The notes: a model not told the origin generated them from the sequence alone. A stretch of DNA of 64,000 nt from Macrococcus capreoli (GCF_025628935.1 NZ_JAOTIS010000012.1:1-64000), one strand, 5' to 3'; shown: positions 9,331 to 18,127, counted from the stretch's first letter. Numbers and translations: made by a program.

Positions 9331-10067
9331 AAAAGCATAATAAAATGATGAGGATGTTGATTGCGTTATTTATTGGAGCGATTGCTGGATTTGCTATCGG
9401 ATTCGGTATACCTTTTTTTAATGACATGACAAACTATTTAAACAATACATTAAATATTCATATCATGCCTTATATTATTGCGTTATTATTTTTCATTGCG
9501 TTTTATTTGTATTATTTATCTACAAAACAATATAATGCAATGGAAAATAGAACATATTCATCTGAAGACGCGCAATATATTCATCAATTAAAATCTTATA
9601 ATAAAGCGTCGATGAATATTGTGAATGCAACAAATATTGCAGTATTAGCCTTTGCTTTAACGATTGCAAATTTTTTATTTTTACCAACGATGCATAATAT
9701 TATCATTTGCGCAGTGTTTGCTGTAGTATTTTTAGTATTTATTACGATATCTCGTATGCATAACATTAAAATACTTTCACATTATCCGAAAATTACAAAT
9801 TCAGATTTTGAAATTGATTATCAAGATCGAAATATATTAAATACAATTATTGACCATATTGATGAAGGTGAAAGGCTGGTTATGTTACACGCATTATCTA
9901 AAACTTATACAATTATGATATACATGTTATCATGCTTATTAATATTATTAGCAATTTATCAAGCTGGTACAGGAGAAAATCAAGTATTCGCGATGGTTGG
10001 TGTTACTGCAGTATTGGTATATTCTACGATTGCATATTATAAGAAATCAGAAGAATTTAATCGATAA
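9327..10067 (+). CDS. DUF3169-type multi-pass membrane protein
   Basis: The 246-residue protein has about six hydrophobic segments: two near residues 10-30 and 47-65, two near 100-145, and two near 195-235. The loops are charged. Size, topology and coupling with a small Xre regulator fit DUF3169, whose function is not established. It overlaps the regulator by four bases (ATGA) and ends before a terminator. A role in sensing envelope stress or peptides would be speculation. Confidence 0.7.
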   Translation: MKKHNKMMRMLIALFIGAIAGFAIGFGIPFFNDMTNYLNNTLNIHIMPYIIALLFFIAFYLYYLSTKQYNAMENRTYSSEDAQYIHQLKSYNKASMNIVNATNIAVLAFALTIANFLFLPTMHNIIICAVFAVVFLVFITISRMHNIKILSHYPKITNSDFEIDYQDRNILNTIIDHIDEGERLVMLHALSKTYTIMIYMLSCLLILLAIYQAGTGENQVFAMVGVTAVLVYSTIAYYKKSEEFNR

Positions 10068-10078
10068 TTTATATATAG

Positions 10079-10112
10079 AGCATCAGACACAAAACCGTGC
10101 CTGGTGCTTTAA
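10079..10112 (+). terminator. Terminator of the Xre/DUF3169 unit
   Basis: The stem AGCATCAGACAC / GTGCCTGGTGCT (two G-U pairs) is followed by TTAATT. Confidence 0.65.
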
Positions 10113-10141
10113 TTGATTAATAATAAACTATTTAGCGGAAT

Positions 10142-10198
10142 TTATCGTACTTTAGCCGAGATTCCACCAAATATACAGTGATTTATCTGTTTCACCAT
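10142..10198 (-). other. Candidate 18-codon small ORF with a strong ribosome site
   Basis: On the minus strand AATGGAGGTAAAT precedes ATG (10196-10198), opening MVKQINHCIFGGISAKVR and then TAA. A second overlapping frame is also open and ends in YIWWNLG. The segment is richer in GC than its surroundings and contains the direct repeat TTTAGC-GA. It may be a leader peptide, a small protein or a piece of a dispersed repeat. No family was recognised. Confidence 0.3.
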
Positions 10199-10209
10199 AT
10201 TTACCTCCA

Positions 10210-10620
10210 TTATTTATTGCTGAATAGACCGTTGTTTCTTATATTATGAATGACTTTCATAACGAAGTAAGAAATGGCATGGACAAACAAAAATACAATT
10301 GATGATAATAATATATATATATTAACACCAAGTGGCATTAACGTATAACTATTATTTCTAGCTTCAATCGTAACCGGAGCAATATAACTCACACCTAAAC
10401 TTACTATATAACTTACAATAACCCCTAAAATTATTACACCGAAATTCAACTTCTTTTTAAAAACTATCATATTCATCATTACAACAAAAATTATAATAGG
10501 AATAAATACAATCCTATCTCCTCTTACAATCTCTGCCCACGCATCAAAGAATGCGAATGGGATTAAATACAACAACATAAACTTATAATCTTTAATTTCT
10601 ATTCCATTATTCATAATCAT
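10210..10620 (-). CDS. Hypothetical four-helix membrane protein
   Basis: The 136-residue protein has hydrophobic segments at about 13-30, 37-53, 60-82 and 98-122, and a basic C-terminus. An internal GDR motif lies in the first loop. A GGAAGATGAT site precedes the ATG. No domain was recognised. It is isolated between the Xre unit and the acetyltransferase genes. Confidence 0.6.
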   Translation of the reverse strand: MIMNNGIEIKDYKFMLLYLIPFAFFDAWAEIVRGDRIVFIPIIIFVVMMNMIVFKKKLNFGVIILGVIVSYIVSLGVSYIAPVTIEARNNSYTLMPLGVNIYILLSSIVFLFVHAISYFVMKVIHNIRNNGLFSNK

Positions 10621-10698
10621 CTTCCTTTCATCATCACACTTTCAATTTACCACCAAAATAATAATATTTGTTAATATTCCATTAAATTTAAGGTAAAT

Positions 10699-11103
10699 TT
10701 AAGGTAAAAAAATACATTGATATCGAATAACACCAGGATATTTTTCTCCTAATGTAATTATTTTAAACCCTTGTTTTCTGTAAAAGTTAACTGCTTCATC
10801 ATCCGTTTCTGCAATAATTTTTTTAAAGTCTCTTTTGATATAATCTATTAACTGTTTACCATAACCTTCTTTTTGACATTTCATATCAACAGCAATACTC
10901 GTTATTTTGCATATTCCATCTTTTTCTCGAATAGTAATAACTCCAAGAAATTTATTATTTTTTTCAATTGTATAACAAACCTCATTGTTATTTTGAATAG
11001 CATTTATCAGCGCAATATTAGCTTTACTTGGATTTATGGCTAAGGCTATCAAATCAATTAGCTGCTGATTAACCAACGTAATATCATTAATTTCTCTTAT
11101 CAT
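10699..11103 (-). CDS. GNAT-family N-acetyltransferase
   Basis: The 134-residue product (start MIREINDITL) has the GNAT core: a beta-strand pair containing ITSIAVDMKCQKEGYGKQLI, which carries the acetyl-CoA loop Q-x-x-G-Y-G, and the late NFYRKQGFK motif. An upstream in-frame ATG at 11113-11115 overlaps the ribosome site (GAGGTG), so the second ATG (11101-11103) is taken as the start. The substrate cannot be told. It is the first of eight GNAT genes within 15 kb. Confidence 0.85.
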   Translation of the reverse strand: MIREINDITLVNQQLIDLIALAINPSKANIALINAIQNNNEVCYTIEKNNKFLGVITIREKDGICKITSIAVDMKCQKEGYGKQLIDYIKRDFKKIIAETDDEAVNFYRKQGFKIITLGEKYPGVIRYQCIFLP

Positions 11104-11139
11104 GAAACACCTCATTACATTCTATTATAATAAGCATAC

Positions 11140-11165
11140 AAAAAAAGACACCTTTCGGCATCTTT
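11140..11165 (-). terminator. Terminator of the GNAT gene at 11164-11649
   Basis: The minus-strand stem AAAGATGCC / GGTGTCTTT (with G-U pairs) overlaps the stop codon and is followed by seven T. Confidence 0.7.
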
Positions 11166-11649
11166 AAATATCTTTATAAAAAAATCGATTGTCTACTGTT
11201 ACTAAAGGGAAGTCACTCGGTAATTCTTCTTTCGGAATCAAATGGAAACCATTCTTTCTATAGAAATGCTGCGCCGCTTCAAATTTATCAATCGTTCCAA
11301 GATAAATCGATTTAATACCATCGTCATGTGCATGTTTTATGACATGATCAAGCATTTTCTTCCCAATCTTCATGTTTCGTGTATTTTGATCAACATATAC
11401 TCTCTTCAAAGCACTGTTGTTATCTTTCAATCTTACTAAAGCAATTGTGCCAACAACCTTACCTTCATATAAAGCTAACCAAAACTGACCTCCTGTATTA
11501 ATATAGGTGCCCATAATGTTCTTTAAATCTGGCTGATTATTGTAGGTTACGTTATCAATATCAAATTCATGTAACTTAATATTGATGATAAACTCGTTCA
11601 CCTCTTGCTTATAGTCATCTGTGTACTGAATAATTTCGATATCTTTCAT
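11164..11649 (-). CDS. GNAT-family N-acetyltransferase
   Basis: The 161-residue protein has strand 4 and the CoA loop in LKRVYVDQNTRNMKIGKKML (R/Q-x-x-x-I-G-K), and the HFYRKNGF motif near residue 130. A GGAGG-like site precedes the ATG. It is of the small single-domain type often annotated as a YjbM/PhnO-like acetyltransferase. Its substrate is unknown. It has its own terminator. Confidence 0.87.
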   Translation of the reverse strand: MKDIEIIQYTDDYKQEVNEFIINIKLHEFDIDNVTYNNQPDLKNIMGTYINTGGQFWLALYEGKVVGTIALVRLKDNNSALKRVYVDQNTRNMKIGKKMLDHVIKHAHDDGIKSIYLGTIDKFEAAQHFYRKNGFHLIPKEELPSDFPLVTVDNRFFYKDI

Positions 11650-11778
11650 ATGCGCCTCCTCTAAGTTAGTTGAAATATCTTAAAGTAAATAACTACCCGC
11701 AAAAATGAAAAATAAACAACGTTTCCTTTGTCTGACAATTCAGTTATAATAAATGAAAATAATGATAGAGGTGATTTC

Positions 11779-11976
11779 ATGAATAAATCTCCAGAAGAAC
11801 AAAGAGATGCATTGCGTAATGATGAATTGAAAAATAATGCAATCGGTAACTTAAAAGATCATTCACAGTATTCTCAAACTGGAAACTTAGCTAGTTCAAT
11901 GAGCACTAAAGCCATTGGATTATTAATACTTGCTTTAATCATATTTGGTTTTATCGGATGGTTAGTAGTTAATTAA
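11779..11976 (+). CDS. Small tail-anchored membrane protein, DUF6366-like
   Basis: The 65-residue protein has a charged, asparagine-rich N-terminal half beginning MNKSPEEQRDALRNDELKNN and one C-terminal membrane segment (about 43-62). The start at 11779 is chosen because GAGGTGAT sits six bases upstream; a longer frame from 11728 would place that site inside the gene. Composition and layout resemble the small staphylococcal DUF6366 proteins of unknown function. It is convergent with the next gene. Confidence 0.65.
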   Translation: MNKSPEEQRDALRNDELKNNAIGNLKDHSQYSQTGNLASSMSTKAIGLLILALIIFGFIGWLVVN

Positions 11977-11982
11977 CAATAA

Positions 11983-12789
11983 CTACACCCCTCCGATAAT
12001 TAAGGTCGTCATATTATACGTTTTCAATAGGGCTTCGAATTCTTTTACGATAGATTCATATTGTTTATCATATTGCTCATTTCGAATATCTCTTAATATA
12101 TTCGAAATGTGGCTTTTGTCTAAAAATGTTTCGCCATATATAGAATAATTATTATGATGTTTACTTATTAAATCATCTATTAATGCAAAGTCTTCCTCAT
12201 ATATTTCTACATGCTCTATGACAGCATCATTTGCTTTCATAATAATATCAATCACTGGGCCTCTTGATTCAGTGTATTTGTCTTTAAAATACTTACGACT
12301 TTTATGTTCTGATATTGTAATTAAAAACTTACGTTCATGTTGATTTTCACAGAATCGATTGACAGCTTCAATTAATTTATCACCTATTACAAAAATAGAA
12401 TGCCCAAACCACGGTATCCAAATCATGTGATTGTCGTCGATATAATACAATACATCATCACTATTTGGGTAAGATGGAAGGTCAATATATAAATCTGGAG
12501 CATACTGAACTTCAAAACTTTCAGTATGATAACATAACGTATATAATTTATGATTAGGAAATGAATCCATAATATTTTTTACAAAGTAAAAATTATAGAC
12601 ATCTAATGCTTCTTCTTCTCCTTGATTATAGTAATCATCGTTATTATTAAATATTACATCATAGCGTTTATTTGCTATACGGTTGATTTGATGAATACCC
12701 AAATATTTTATTCCGTAAGGTGAAACTTTTTTCAGGAATCGAGTAAATATTTGATGCGCTAAATCATCATCCAGTTCTATATGTTTCAT
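11983..12789 (-). CDS. Hypothetical protein, 268 residues
   Basis: This is a soluble, acidic, aromatic-rich protein with no signal peptide or membrane segment. Visible features are a central MIWIPWFGHSIFVIGD hydrophobic patch and a C-terminal amphipathic helix ending TLIIGGV. I do not recognise a domain. It follows a GNAT gene with a two-base gap, so the two are almost certainly co-transcribed and co-translated. It could be a toxin-immunity or SMI1-like protein by size and composition, but that is a guess. A GGGG-type site precedes the ATG. Confidence 0.7.
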   Translation of the reverse strand: MKHIELDDDLAHQIFTRFLKKVSPYGIKYLGIHQINRIANKRYDVIFNNNDDYYNQGEEEALDVYNFYFVKNIMDSFPNHKLYTLCYHTESFEVQYAPDLYIDLPSYPNSDDVLYYIDDNHMIWIPWFGHSIFVIGDKLIEAVNRFCENQHERKFLITISEHKSRKYFKDKYTESRGPVIDIIMKANDAVIEHVEIYEEDFALIDDLISKHHNNYSIYGETFLDKSHISNILRDIRNEQYDKQYESIVKEFEALLKTYNMTTLIIGGV

Positions 12790-12791
12790 TT

Positions 12792-13304
12792 TTATCCCCT
12801 ATATTCTTGTTTTAAAATGCTATACATATAACTATCCCTATAATTGCCACGTATAATTTTATCTTGGCGCATTAAACCTTCTCTTTGTAATCCGCATTTT
12901 TCTAATACACGTATTGATCCATTATTACGAACATCTGTAACCGCATAAATACGATTAAGCGAAAGGTCATCAAATCCATACCGAATTAAATCTTTAGCCG
13001 CATGCGTAGCAATGCCTTTGCCCCAGTAATCCGGATGTATCATATAGCCTATCTCACCTTTGTGATGTTTTTGATTCAAAGTAATCCTGCAAACCCCGAT
13101 TAATTTTTGTGTATCCTTATCTTCAATCACGCGATAGTGCATTTTCTTCTGTTCACATAATGAAATCATTTGATTGATATATTGCTCTGTATCCTCTAAA
13201 GTTTCAATAACCCATGACTGGTAACGTGATGTTTCATCTTTCGTCAATAAATCATAAATTGCTTCAATATCATCTAATTCTAATTGCCTGTAATGTATAT
13301 CCAT
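12792..13304 (-). CDS. RimJ/RimL-type GNAT acetyltransferase
   Basis: The 170-residue protein starts with the typical IHYRQLELDDIEAIYDLL strand-helix. It has GEIGYMIHPDYWGKGIATHAAK (the CoA-binding loop) and NNGSIRVLEKCGLQREG, the marker of the RimJ/RimL branch. Members acetylate protein N-termini, antibiotics or small amines; which one applies here is unclear. It lies between the MocR regulator and the unknown 268-residue gene in one tight minus-strand run (gaps of 10 and 2 bases). Confidence 0.88.
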   Translation of the reverse strand: MDIHYRQLELDDIEAIYDLLTKDETSRYQSWVIETLEDTEQYINQMISLCEQKKMHYRVIEDKDTQKLIGVCRITLNQKHHKGEIGYMIHPDYWGKGIATHAAKDLIRYGFDDLSLNRIYAVTDVRNNGSIRVLEKCGLQREGLMRQDKIIRGNYRDSYMYSILKQEYRG

Positions 13305-13314
13305 ATTTACTCCT

Positions 13315-14709
13315 TTAAGTTGTTATTTTATTAATAATATCTCGTATTTGTCGCAATGATGTTTCAATTAACTCTGAATCAATATAAGCATACGATAATC
13401 GTATAGATGATTTTTGTTTTTCATCATAAATTTCACCAGGATGAATTAATAATTTATTTTTAACACACGTTTCAAACAAATCTCGCATATCTATTTTCTT
13501 CTTAAATTTTAACCATATATAAAATGAACCCTCGGGTTTATTCCAAGTCGCAATATCTGAAAAATATTTATCTAATGCTTCTAGCATTATGTTACTTCTT
13601 ACTTTAAGCTTCTCAGTTAATTGCTTTATATGATCATCATGATAATGTAATAACCAATTTGCTGCAACATACTGTGCGATTGAACTTGCACCATAATCTG
13701 ACTGCATCTTTAAATCTGCCAGATGTTTCACTACATTACGATTCGCGATAACCCAACCTATCCTCAGACCAGGACTAACTGCCTTCGACAAACTTCCAAT
13801 ATATACCACATTATTACTTGATTGGTACGACTTCATTGGTAATGGTGGTACACCATCAAACCATAATTCACTATAAATATCATCTTCAATAATCGGTAAT
13901 CCAATTAAATTACTTTCTTTAATCAGCCGTTCCATCATTTCTTGAGAGTATGTATGACCTGTTGGATTATGTAGAATTGGATTTAAGTATAAAAAACTAT
14001 TTGCTTGGTTATGATGTTCTATCATCAATTTTCTTTCTAATTGATGGATGTCAATCGGAATTAATGTCGCAGCATTTGTTTTCCAAGTTTTAACTGAATT
14101 CATATAAGAAGGTGATTCTATATATATTTTTGATGAGGGCAATAAGAAACCTTCAGCGATCAACTTCAAACCTTGTAATGCGCCAGATGTGACACAAATT
14201 TCATCTATCTCACATTTAATTCCTCTTTTAATCACATGCTTTTGAATGGCTTGTCTTAACTGTATATTTCCAAGGGGTGCTTCATAATTAGATGTAAATG
14301 GAGGTTCTGATTCACCTTTCATAATATCCTGAAATTGTTTAACCGGGATTAAATCTGGAGATAACTCACCAGTCCCTAATCGTACAATTCCTTCATCAAA
14401 TTCGAGTTCATTAATGCGTTTTATATAATATTGATTTTGCTTTTCTATATGTGGATGAATACGTTCCTTCCATTTTGTATGATTATGAACTAATACATTA
14501 ATCGTATCACTTACGAATATCCCTTTTTTCTCGATAGTTGTTAATATACCTATCGATTTAAGTTCATTGAGTGCTTCAACTATCGTTGAACGATTAACAT
14601 TGAAACGATCAGCTAAGGCACGTTGAGATGGCAATTTATCTCCAACTTCAAATAATCCATTATTGATTTCATCTATGATTGCATTGATAATTTCTTCCTT
14701 CTTATTCAT
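13315..14709 (-). CDS. MocR-family regulator (GntR helix-turn-helix fused to aminotransferase domain)
   Basis: The 464-residue protein has an N-terminal winged GntR HTH (about 1-70, LPSQRALADRFNVNRSTIVEALNEL) joined to a fold type I aminotransferase domain. That domain carries HNPTG (248-251), EDDIYSELWF (275-284) and the PLP lysine K309 in GSLSKA. MocR proteins sense amino acids or vitamin B6 through PLP and usually control a divergent neighbour. Here the neighbour is a LysE-type exporter, so an amino-acid efflux regulator is inferred. GAGGTGATGAG precedes the ATG. Confidence 0.92.
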   Translation of the reverse strand: MNKKEEIINAIIDEINNGLFEVGDKLPSQRALADRFNVNRSTIVEALNELKSIGILTTIEKKGIFVSDTINVLVHNHTKWKERIHPHIEKQNQYYIKRINELEFDEGIVRLGTGELSPDLIPVKQFQDIMKGESEPPFTSNYEAPLGNIQLRQAIQKHVIKRGIKCEIDEICVTSGALQGLKLIAEGFLLPSSKIYIESPSYMNSVKTWKTNAATLIPIDIHQLERKLMIEHHNQANSFLYLNPILHNPTGHTYSQEMMERLIKESNLIGLPIIEDDIYSELWFDGVPPLPMKSYQSSNNVVYIGSLSKAVSPGLRIGWVIANRNVVKHLADLKMQSDYGASSIAQYVAANWLLHYHDDHIKQLTEKLKVRSNIMLEALDKYFSDIATWNKPEGSFYIWLKFKKKIDMRDLFETCVKNKLLIHPGEIYDEKQKSSIRLSYAYIDSELIETSLRQIRDIINKITT

Positions 14710-14719
14710 CTCATCACCT

Positions 14720-14751
14720 CTGGTTGGTACGAAAAAATTAATCTGGTTGGT
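14720..14751. promoter_or_regulatory. Direct-repeat operator between the MocR gene and the LysE-type exporter
   Basis: CTGGTTGGT occurs at 14720-14728 and 14743-14751, 23 bases apart (two helical turns). A related TTGGTTGGATGG lies at 14809-14820 near the exporter start. MocR regulators such as GabR and PdxR bind spaced direct repeats in the divergent promoter. The repeat is seen directly; binding is inferred. Confidence 0.6.
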
Positions 14752-14832
14752 TAATTCAATATTATTCTACTTTATAATCAAAGTAAATGAACATTAATTC
14801 GATTTTTTTTGGTTGGATGGAGAGGAGTTATT

Positions 14833-15447
14833 ATGATTCAAGCGATGTTACATGGCATCTTACTTTCAGTAGGTCTAATATTACCTTTAGGTGCTCAAAA
14901 TGTATTTGTATTCAATCAAGGTGCAAATCATAAAAGTATGAAAAAAACATTTCCCGTCATTATTACCGCAGCATTATGCGATACGTTTTTAATTTTGATG
15001 GCAGTACTTGGTGTTACGTTATTTTTAAATACTTTTCCTGAATTGAAGCTGATTATTTATATTATAGGATTATTTTTCTTATTATATATGGCTTATTCAA
15101 TATGGCATGAGCAACCAAATAAAAATAAAGAAGCAGAAGCAATGTCACCCAAAAAACAAATTGGCTTTGCAATGAGTGTTTCATTACTAAATCCACACGC
15201 AATTATGGATACTATAGGCGTTATCGGCACAAGTGCTTCAGCGTATTCAGGTGAATTAAAAGTTGCATTTACAGTCGCATGTATTACTGTATCCTGGTGC
15301 TGGTTTATTGGACTTGCATCCTTCGGAAAAATAGTTGGAGCTATGGATGAAGAAGGAAAGTTTATAATAATATTAAATAAGATTTCATCAATAATAATCA
15401 TTGTGGTTGCTTGTATAATATTTAAGAATATCATCATTACCTTCTGA
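14833..15447 (+). CDS. LysE/ArgO-family amino-acid exporter
   Basis: The 204-residue protein has six membrane segments and the family signature LPLGAQNVFVFNQG at about 17-30, plus SLLNPHAIMDTIGVIG in the middle. LysE/ArgO proteins export basic amino acids. The start at 14833 follows GAGGAG; a TTG 24 bases upstream is ignored because the ribosome site would then be inside the gene. It is divergent from the MocR regulator and presumably induced by it. Confidence 0.9.
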   Translation: MIQAMLHGILLSVGLILPLGAQNVFVFNQGANHKSMKKTFPVIITAALCDTFLILMAVLGVTLFLNTFPELKLIIYIIGLFFLLYMAYSIWHEQPNKNKEAEAMSPKKQIGFAMSVSLLNPHAIMDTIGVIGTSASAYSGELKVAFTVACITVSWCWFIGLASFGKIVGAMDEEGKFIIILNKISSIIIIVVACIIFKNIIITF

Positions 15448-15496
15448 TTCATACTTTATTTGTAAATGTTGTATAATAGAAGTAAGAGGTGATTCG

Positions 15497-15760
15497 ATGA
15501 AATTTAAATGGTTAAGTATTGGCTGTACAGCGACAAGTATAATCATTATGTTATATTTAATCTTTAACGGTTATACACAACTTCCACTGGAAACTGCCAA
15601 TACGCTTACAACAATTGAGTATTTATTCGGTTTATTTGGTTTCGTATTTGCTTTATATGCAAAGTCAACTAAAAAGAAATGGGTCATTTTATTTAGTTTA
15701 ACGCCAATCATTATTGTACTGATACTATTACTATTCGGAATTTATTTTAAAGTGAGGTAG
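15497..15760 (+). CDS. Small three-helix membrane protein
   Basis: The 87-residue protein has hydrophobic segments at about 5-22, 40-57 and 64-83. GAGGTGATTCG precedes the ATG. It is followed after six bases by a second small membrane protein. No family was recognised; the pair may act together. Confidence 0.65.
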   Translation: MKFKWLSIGCTATSIIIMLYLIFNGYTQLPLETANTLTTIEYLFGLFGFVFALYAKSTKKKWVILFSLTPIIIVLILLLFGIYFKVR

Positions 15761-15766
15761 AGGATA

Positions 15767-16057
15767 GTGTTAATTATTATATTTTTATTTGCATTAGTCG
15801 GAATTTATATGTTAACAGGTCGTGGTAGCTTCTTAATTGCGGGATATAACTTTATGCCTAAAGAAGAAAAGGCAAAGTATAATGAAAAACGGTTATGCCA
15901 GTTCGTAGGATTGTTAATGTTACTTACATCAATATTCGTTGTTATTATGGAATATAACTTACTCCCGGAATATTTAACCATCAGCATTTATATAGCAACA
16001 ACCCTATCTGCTGTAATTTTTATGAATGTCTCAAAGGTATTTAAAATTCGACAATAA
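15767..16057 (+). CDS. Small membrane protein, DUF3784-like
   Basis: The 96-residue protein starts at GTG (15767-15769) after GAGGTAGAGG. It has segments at about 1-15, 43-62 and 68-88, and the soluble GYNFMPKEEKAKYNEKRLC stretch. The G(Y/F)NxMPKEE pattern followed by two helices is what I associate with DUF3784. Function is unknown. It ends just before a terminator and is probably co-transcribed with the preceding gene. Confidence 0.65.
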   Translation: MLIIIFLFALVGIYMLTGRGSFLIAGYNFMPKEEKAKYNEKRLCQFVGLLMLLTSIFVVIMEYNLLPEYLTISIYIATTLSAVIFMNVSKVFKIRQ

Positions 16058-16059
16058 TT

Positions 16060-16086
16060 AACTGCCCTAACCGGCAGTTTTTTTAT
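16060..16086 (+). terminator. Terminator after the DUF3784-like gene
   Basis: The stem AACTGCC / GGCAGTT is followed by TTTTTATTT. Confidence 0.85.
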
Positions 16087-16132
16087 TTCTTATGATATAA
16101 TGATTTAAAAATTTATATGAGGGAGGTTATAT

Positions 16133-17320
16133 ATGAAACGTTTCTCACCCATTATCATAACGCTGCTTGCAGCAACATTCATCACAAGGTTCAGTATGTT
16201 TATGGTGATGCCATTCTTATCGATTTATTTAATCAATACATATCACTATTCTGCATTTCAAATTGGCATTATATTATCTGTCGCTGGTGTCGTTGCAATT
16301 ATCCTAAGTATGACCTCAGGGAGTATTATCGACCGCTTCAATAAACGCTATGTCATCTATTTCGGTCTCGTTATTGGTATATTAAGTTATCTTGCTTTTC
16401 CAATGATACACACATTTCCTGGCTTTATTCTTTTTTCAATTACATCAACCATAAGTAATACACTTGTTGAACCTACATATCGCGTGCTTATCGCAGAGTT
16501 TACAGCTGACGCAGATAAGAAACTGATCTTTAATATAAGATACTATTTAATCAATGTCGCAGCTGCTATCGGTCCGTATTTATCAAGTCAGATTCAATGG
16601 GTTGGAATTAATAATTTATTTTATATAGTAGTCGCTGCACTCATCATTAATCTTCTGTTATTTATTTATATCTTTAATAAGAACGATTTAAATCTAAAAA
16701 CGACTCAAACAATGAATAATATTCCGTTTTTCAATATGATGTATATTTTCAAACAGGATAAGGCATTCCTATATTTGGTGATCGGAGACATATTTATCGT
16801 GTTTGGCTATACGCAAATGATGTCATCACTTAGTATATATTTAAGCAAGATTTACCCATATGCAACAGCGATTCATCATTATGCCATTCTCACACTCGTA
16901 AATTCTATTGCTGTTATTTCGCTCCAATACTTTGTGTATAAAATTGGGAAACATATTAAAACAAGTACATCCATCATTATTGGTGCGATACTATTACCGC
17001 TAGGATTGATCTTAGTTGGGATATCACCGGGTTTGCTCAATTTATGTATTGCCATGTTTATATTAACTATCGGTGAAATCTTCGTATTTACAATGTGGGA
17101 TTTAAGAATAGATGAACTATCGCCAAAAGCATTGAAAGGTTCATATTATGCCCTAACCGGACTCACAGGAATCTCGCGCATCATCGCACCACTAGTTGGT
17201 GGGTTGCTCATTGACACAATATCGAACGGATTCTTAATCTGGGGATTACTTGGAGGGATAACGTATATATCGGTATTCTTCTTTCTAAAGAGTGCAAAAC
17301 TAATACCTGCAAAACATTGA
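16133..17320 (+). CDS. MFS transporter, drug-efflux type
   Basis: The 395-residue protein has 12 predicted membrane segments. The motif A region GSIIDRFNKRYVIYFG follows the second helix (about 63-78), which marks major facilitator proton antiporters. A good GGGAGG site precedes the ATG. It is monocistronic between two terminators. The branch suggests export of drugs or metabolites; the substrate is not readable from sequence. Confidence 0.87.
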   Translation: MKRFSPIIITLLAATFITRFSMFMVMPFLSIYLINTYHYSAFQIGIILSVAGVVAIILSMTSGSIIDRFNKRYVIYFGLVIGILSYLAFPMIHTFPGFILFSITSTISNTLVEPTYRVLIAEFTADADKKLIFNIRYYLINVAAAIGPYLSSQIQWVGINNLFYIVVAALIINLLLFIYIFNKNDLNLKTTQTMNNIPFFNMMYIFKQDKAFLYLVIGDIFIVFGYTQMMSSLSIYLSKIYPYATAIHHYAILTLVNSIAVISLQYFVYKIGKHIKTSTSIIIGAILLPLGLILVGISPGLLNLCIAMFILTIGEIFVFTMWDLRIDELSPKALKGSYYALTGLTGISRIIAPLVGGLLIDTISNGFLIWGLLGGITYISVFFFLKSAKLIPAKH

Positions 17321-17337
17321 TTTGCAGGTATTAGTTT
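17297..17337. terminator. Bidirectional terminator between the MFS gene and the DUF2785 gene
   Basis: A perfect 17-base inverted repeat (AAACTAATACCTGCAAA and its complement, loop of 7) overlaps the 3' ends of both convergent genes. Confidence 0.8.
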
Positions 17338-18125
17338 ATATACAATTTAATTGAGTTTTGTAAATTAGGGTAGTCTTCAAGCATAAAGTACAAACTTTTC
17401 TTGAAATCTTTAATATTTTTCATTTTTCTATAATATGAAATATCCTGATTACCATTTTCAGTTTTGCTAATAGATAATGTCGACAACCACTTCACTATAA
17501 TTCGTTCTTCTACCTTATCATACTTTAACAGTGCAACAATAATACTACTCATTCTTTCATCTTCGTCATCAATATAAGGAACTTGATCAAATTGAAGTTT
17601 CAATAAATTATTTCTTACACCTTCTAATATAATATTCGTATAAGAATCTTCATAATATCGACTCTTTATTATTTCAATAATCGCATCTGAAGCATGTGCT
17701 ATGCCGTGTGCCCATCCTTTATCAGTTACAAAACCACGTATATCATTTTCTTTGTTAAAATATTGAATGACTGATATAGTAATTTTTTTATATTGATTGA
17801 CTGATAATATTTCTACTTGATTATCCCTAAATAGAATACACATTAAATATAAAATACTAAAACTTCTTTTGAATACTTCATCATTTACTACATCATCTTT
17901 AATATGTATATTTTCAATACATTCCTGGATAATTAGCTCTAGTTCTATTTCTTTAATATTTTCTTCTATCATACATTTTGCAAAAGTATTAAAGGATAAT
18001 TCATCTCTGATAAAAGGATCAGTATTACCTACATTTTTTAAACATTCATTTATTACCCTTTGAATAAATTCAGGCGTGTGATTATTTTGTTTATTAAATT
18101 GTCTGATTAAAGTTTTAATTTTCAT
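17331..18125 (-). CDS. DUF2785 domain protein
   Basis: The 264-residue all-helical soluble protein has the DUF2785 hallmark FVTDKGWAHGIAHASDAI near residues 132-149, and FDQVPYIDDEDERM later. Homologues in bacilli are uncharacterised. The conserved GWAH..AH histidines and acidic residues hint at a metal or nucleotide site, but no activity is known to me. It follows the Nudix gene by two bases in the same direction. Start ATG at 18123-18125. Confidence 0.8.
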   Translation of the reverse strand: MKIKTLIRQFNKQNNHTPEFIQRVINECLKNVGNTDPFIRDELSFNTFAKCMIEENIKEIELELIIQECIENIHIKDDVVNDEVFKRSFSILYLMCILFRDNQVEILSVNQYKKITISVIQYFNKENDIRGFVTDKGWAHGIAHASDAIIEIIKSRYYEDSYTNIILEGVRNNLLKLQFDQVPYIDDEDERMSSIIVALLKYDKVEERIIVKWLSTLSISKTENGNQDISYYRKMKNIKDFKKSLYFMLEDYPNLQNSIKLYIN

Positions 18126-18127
18126 TA

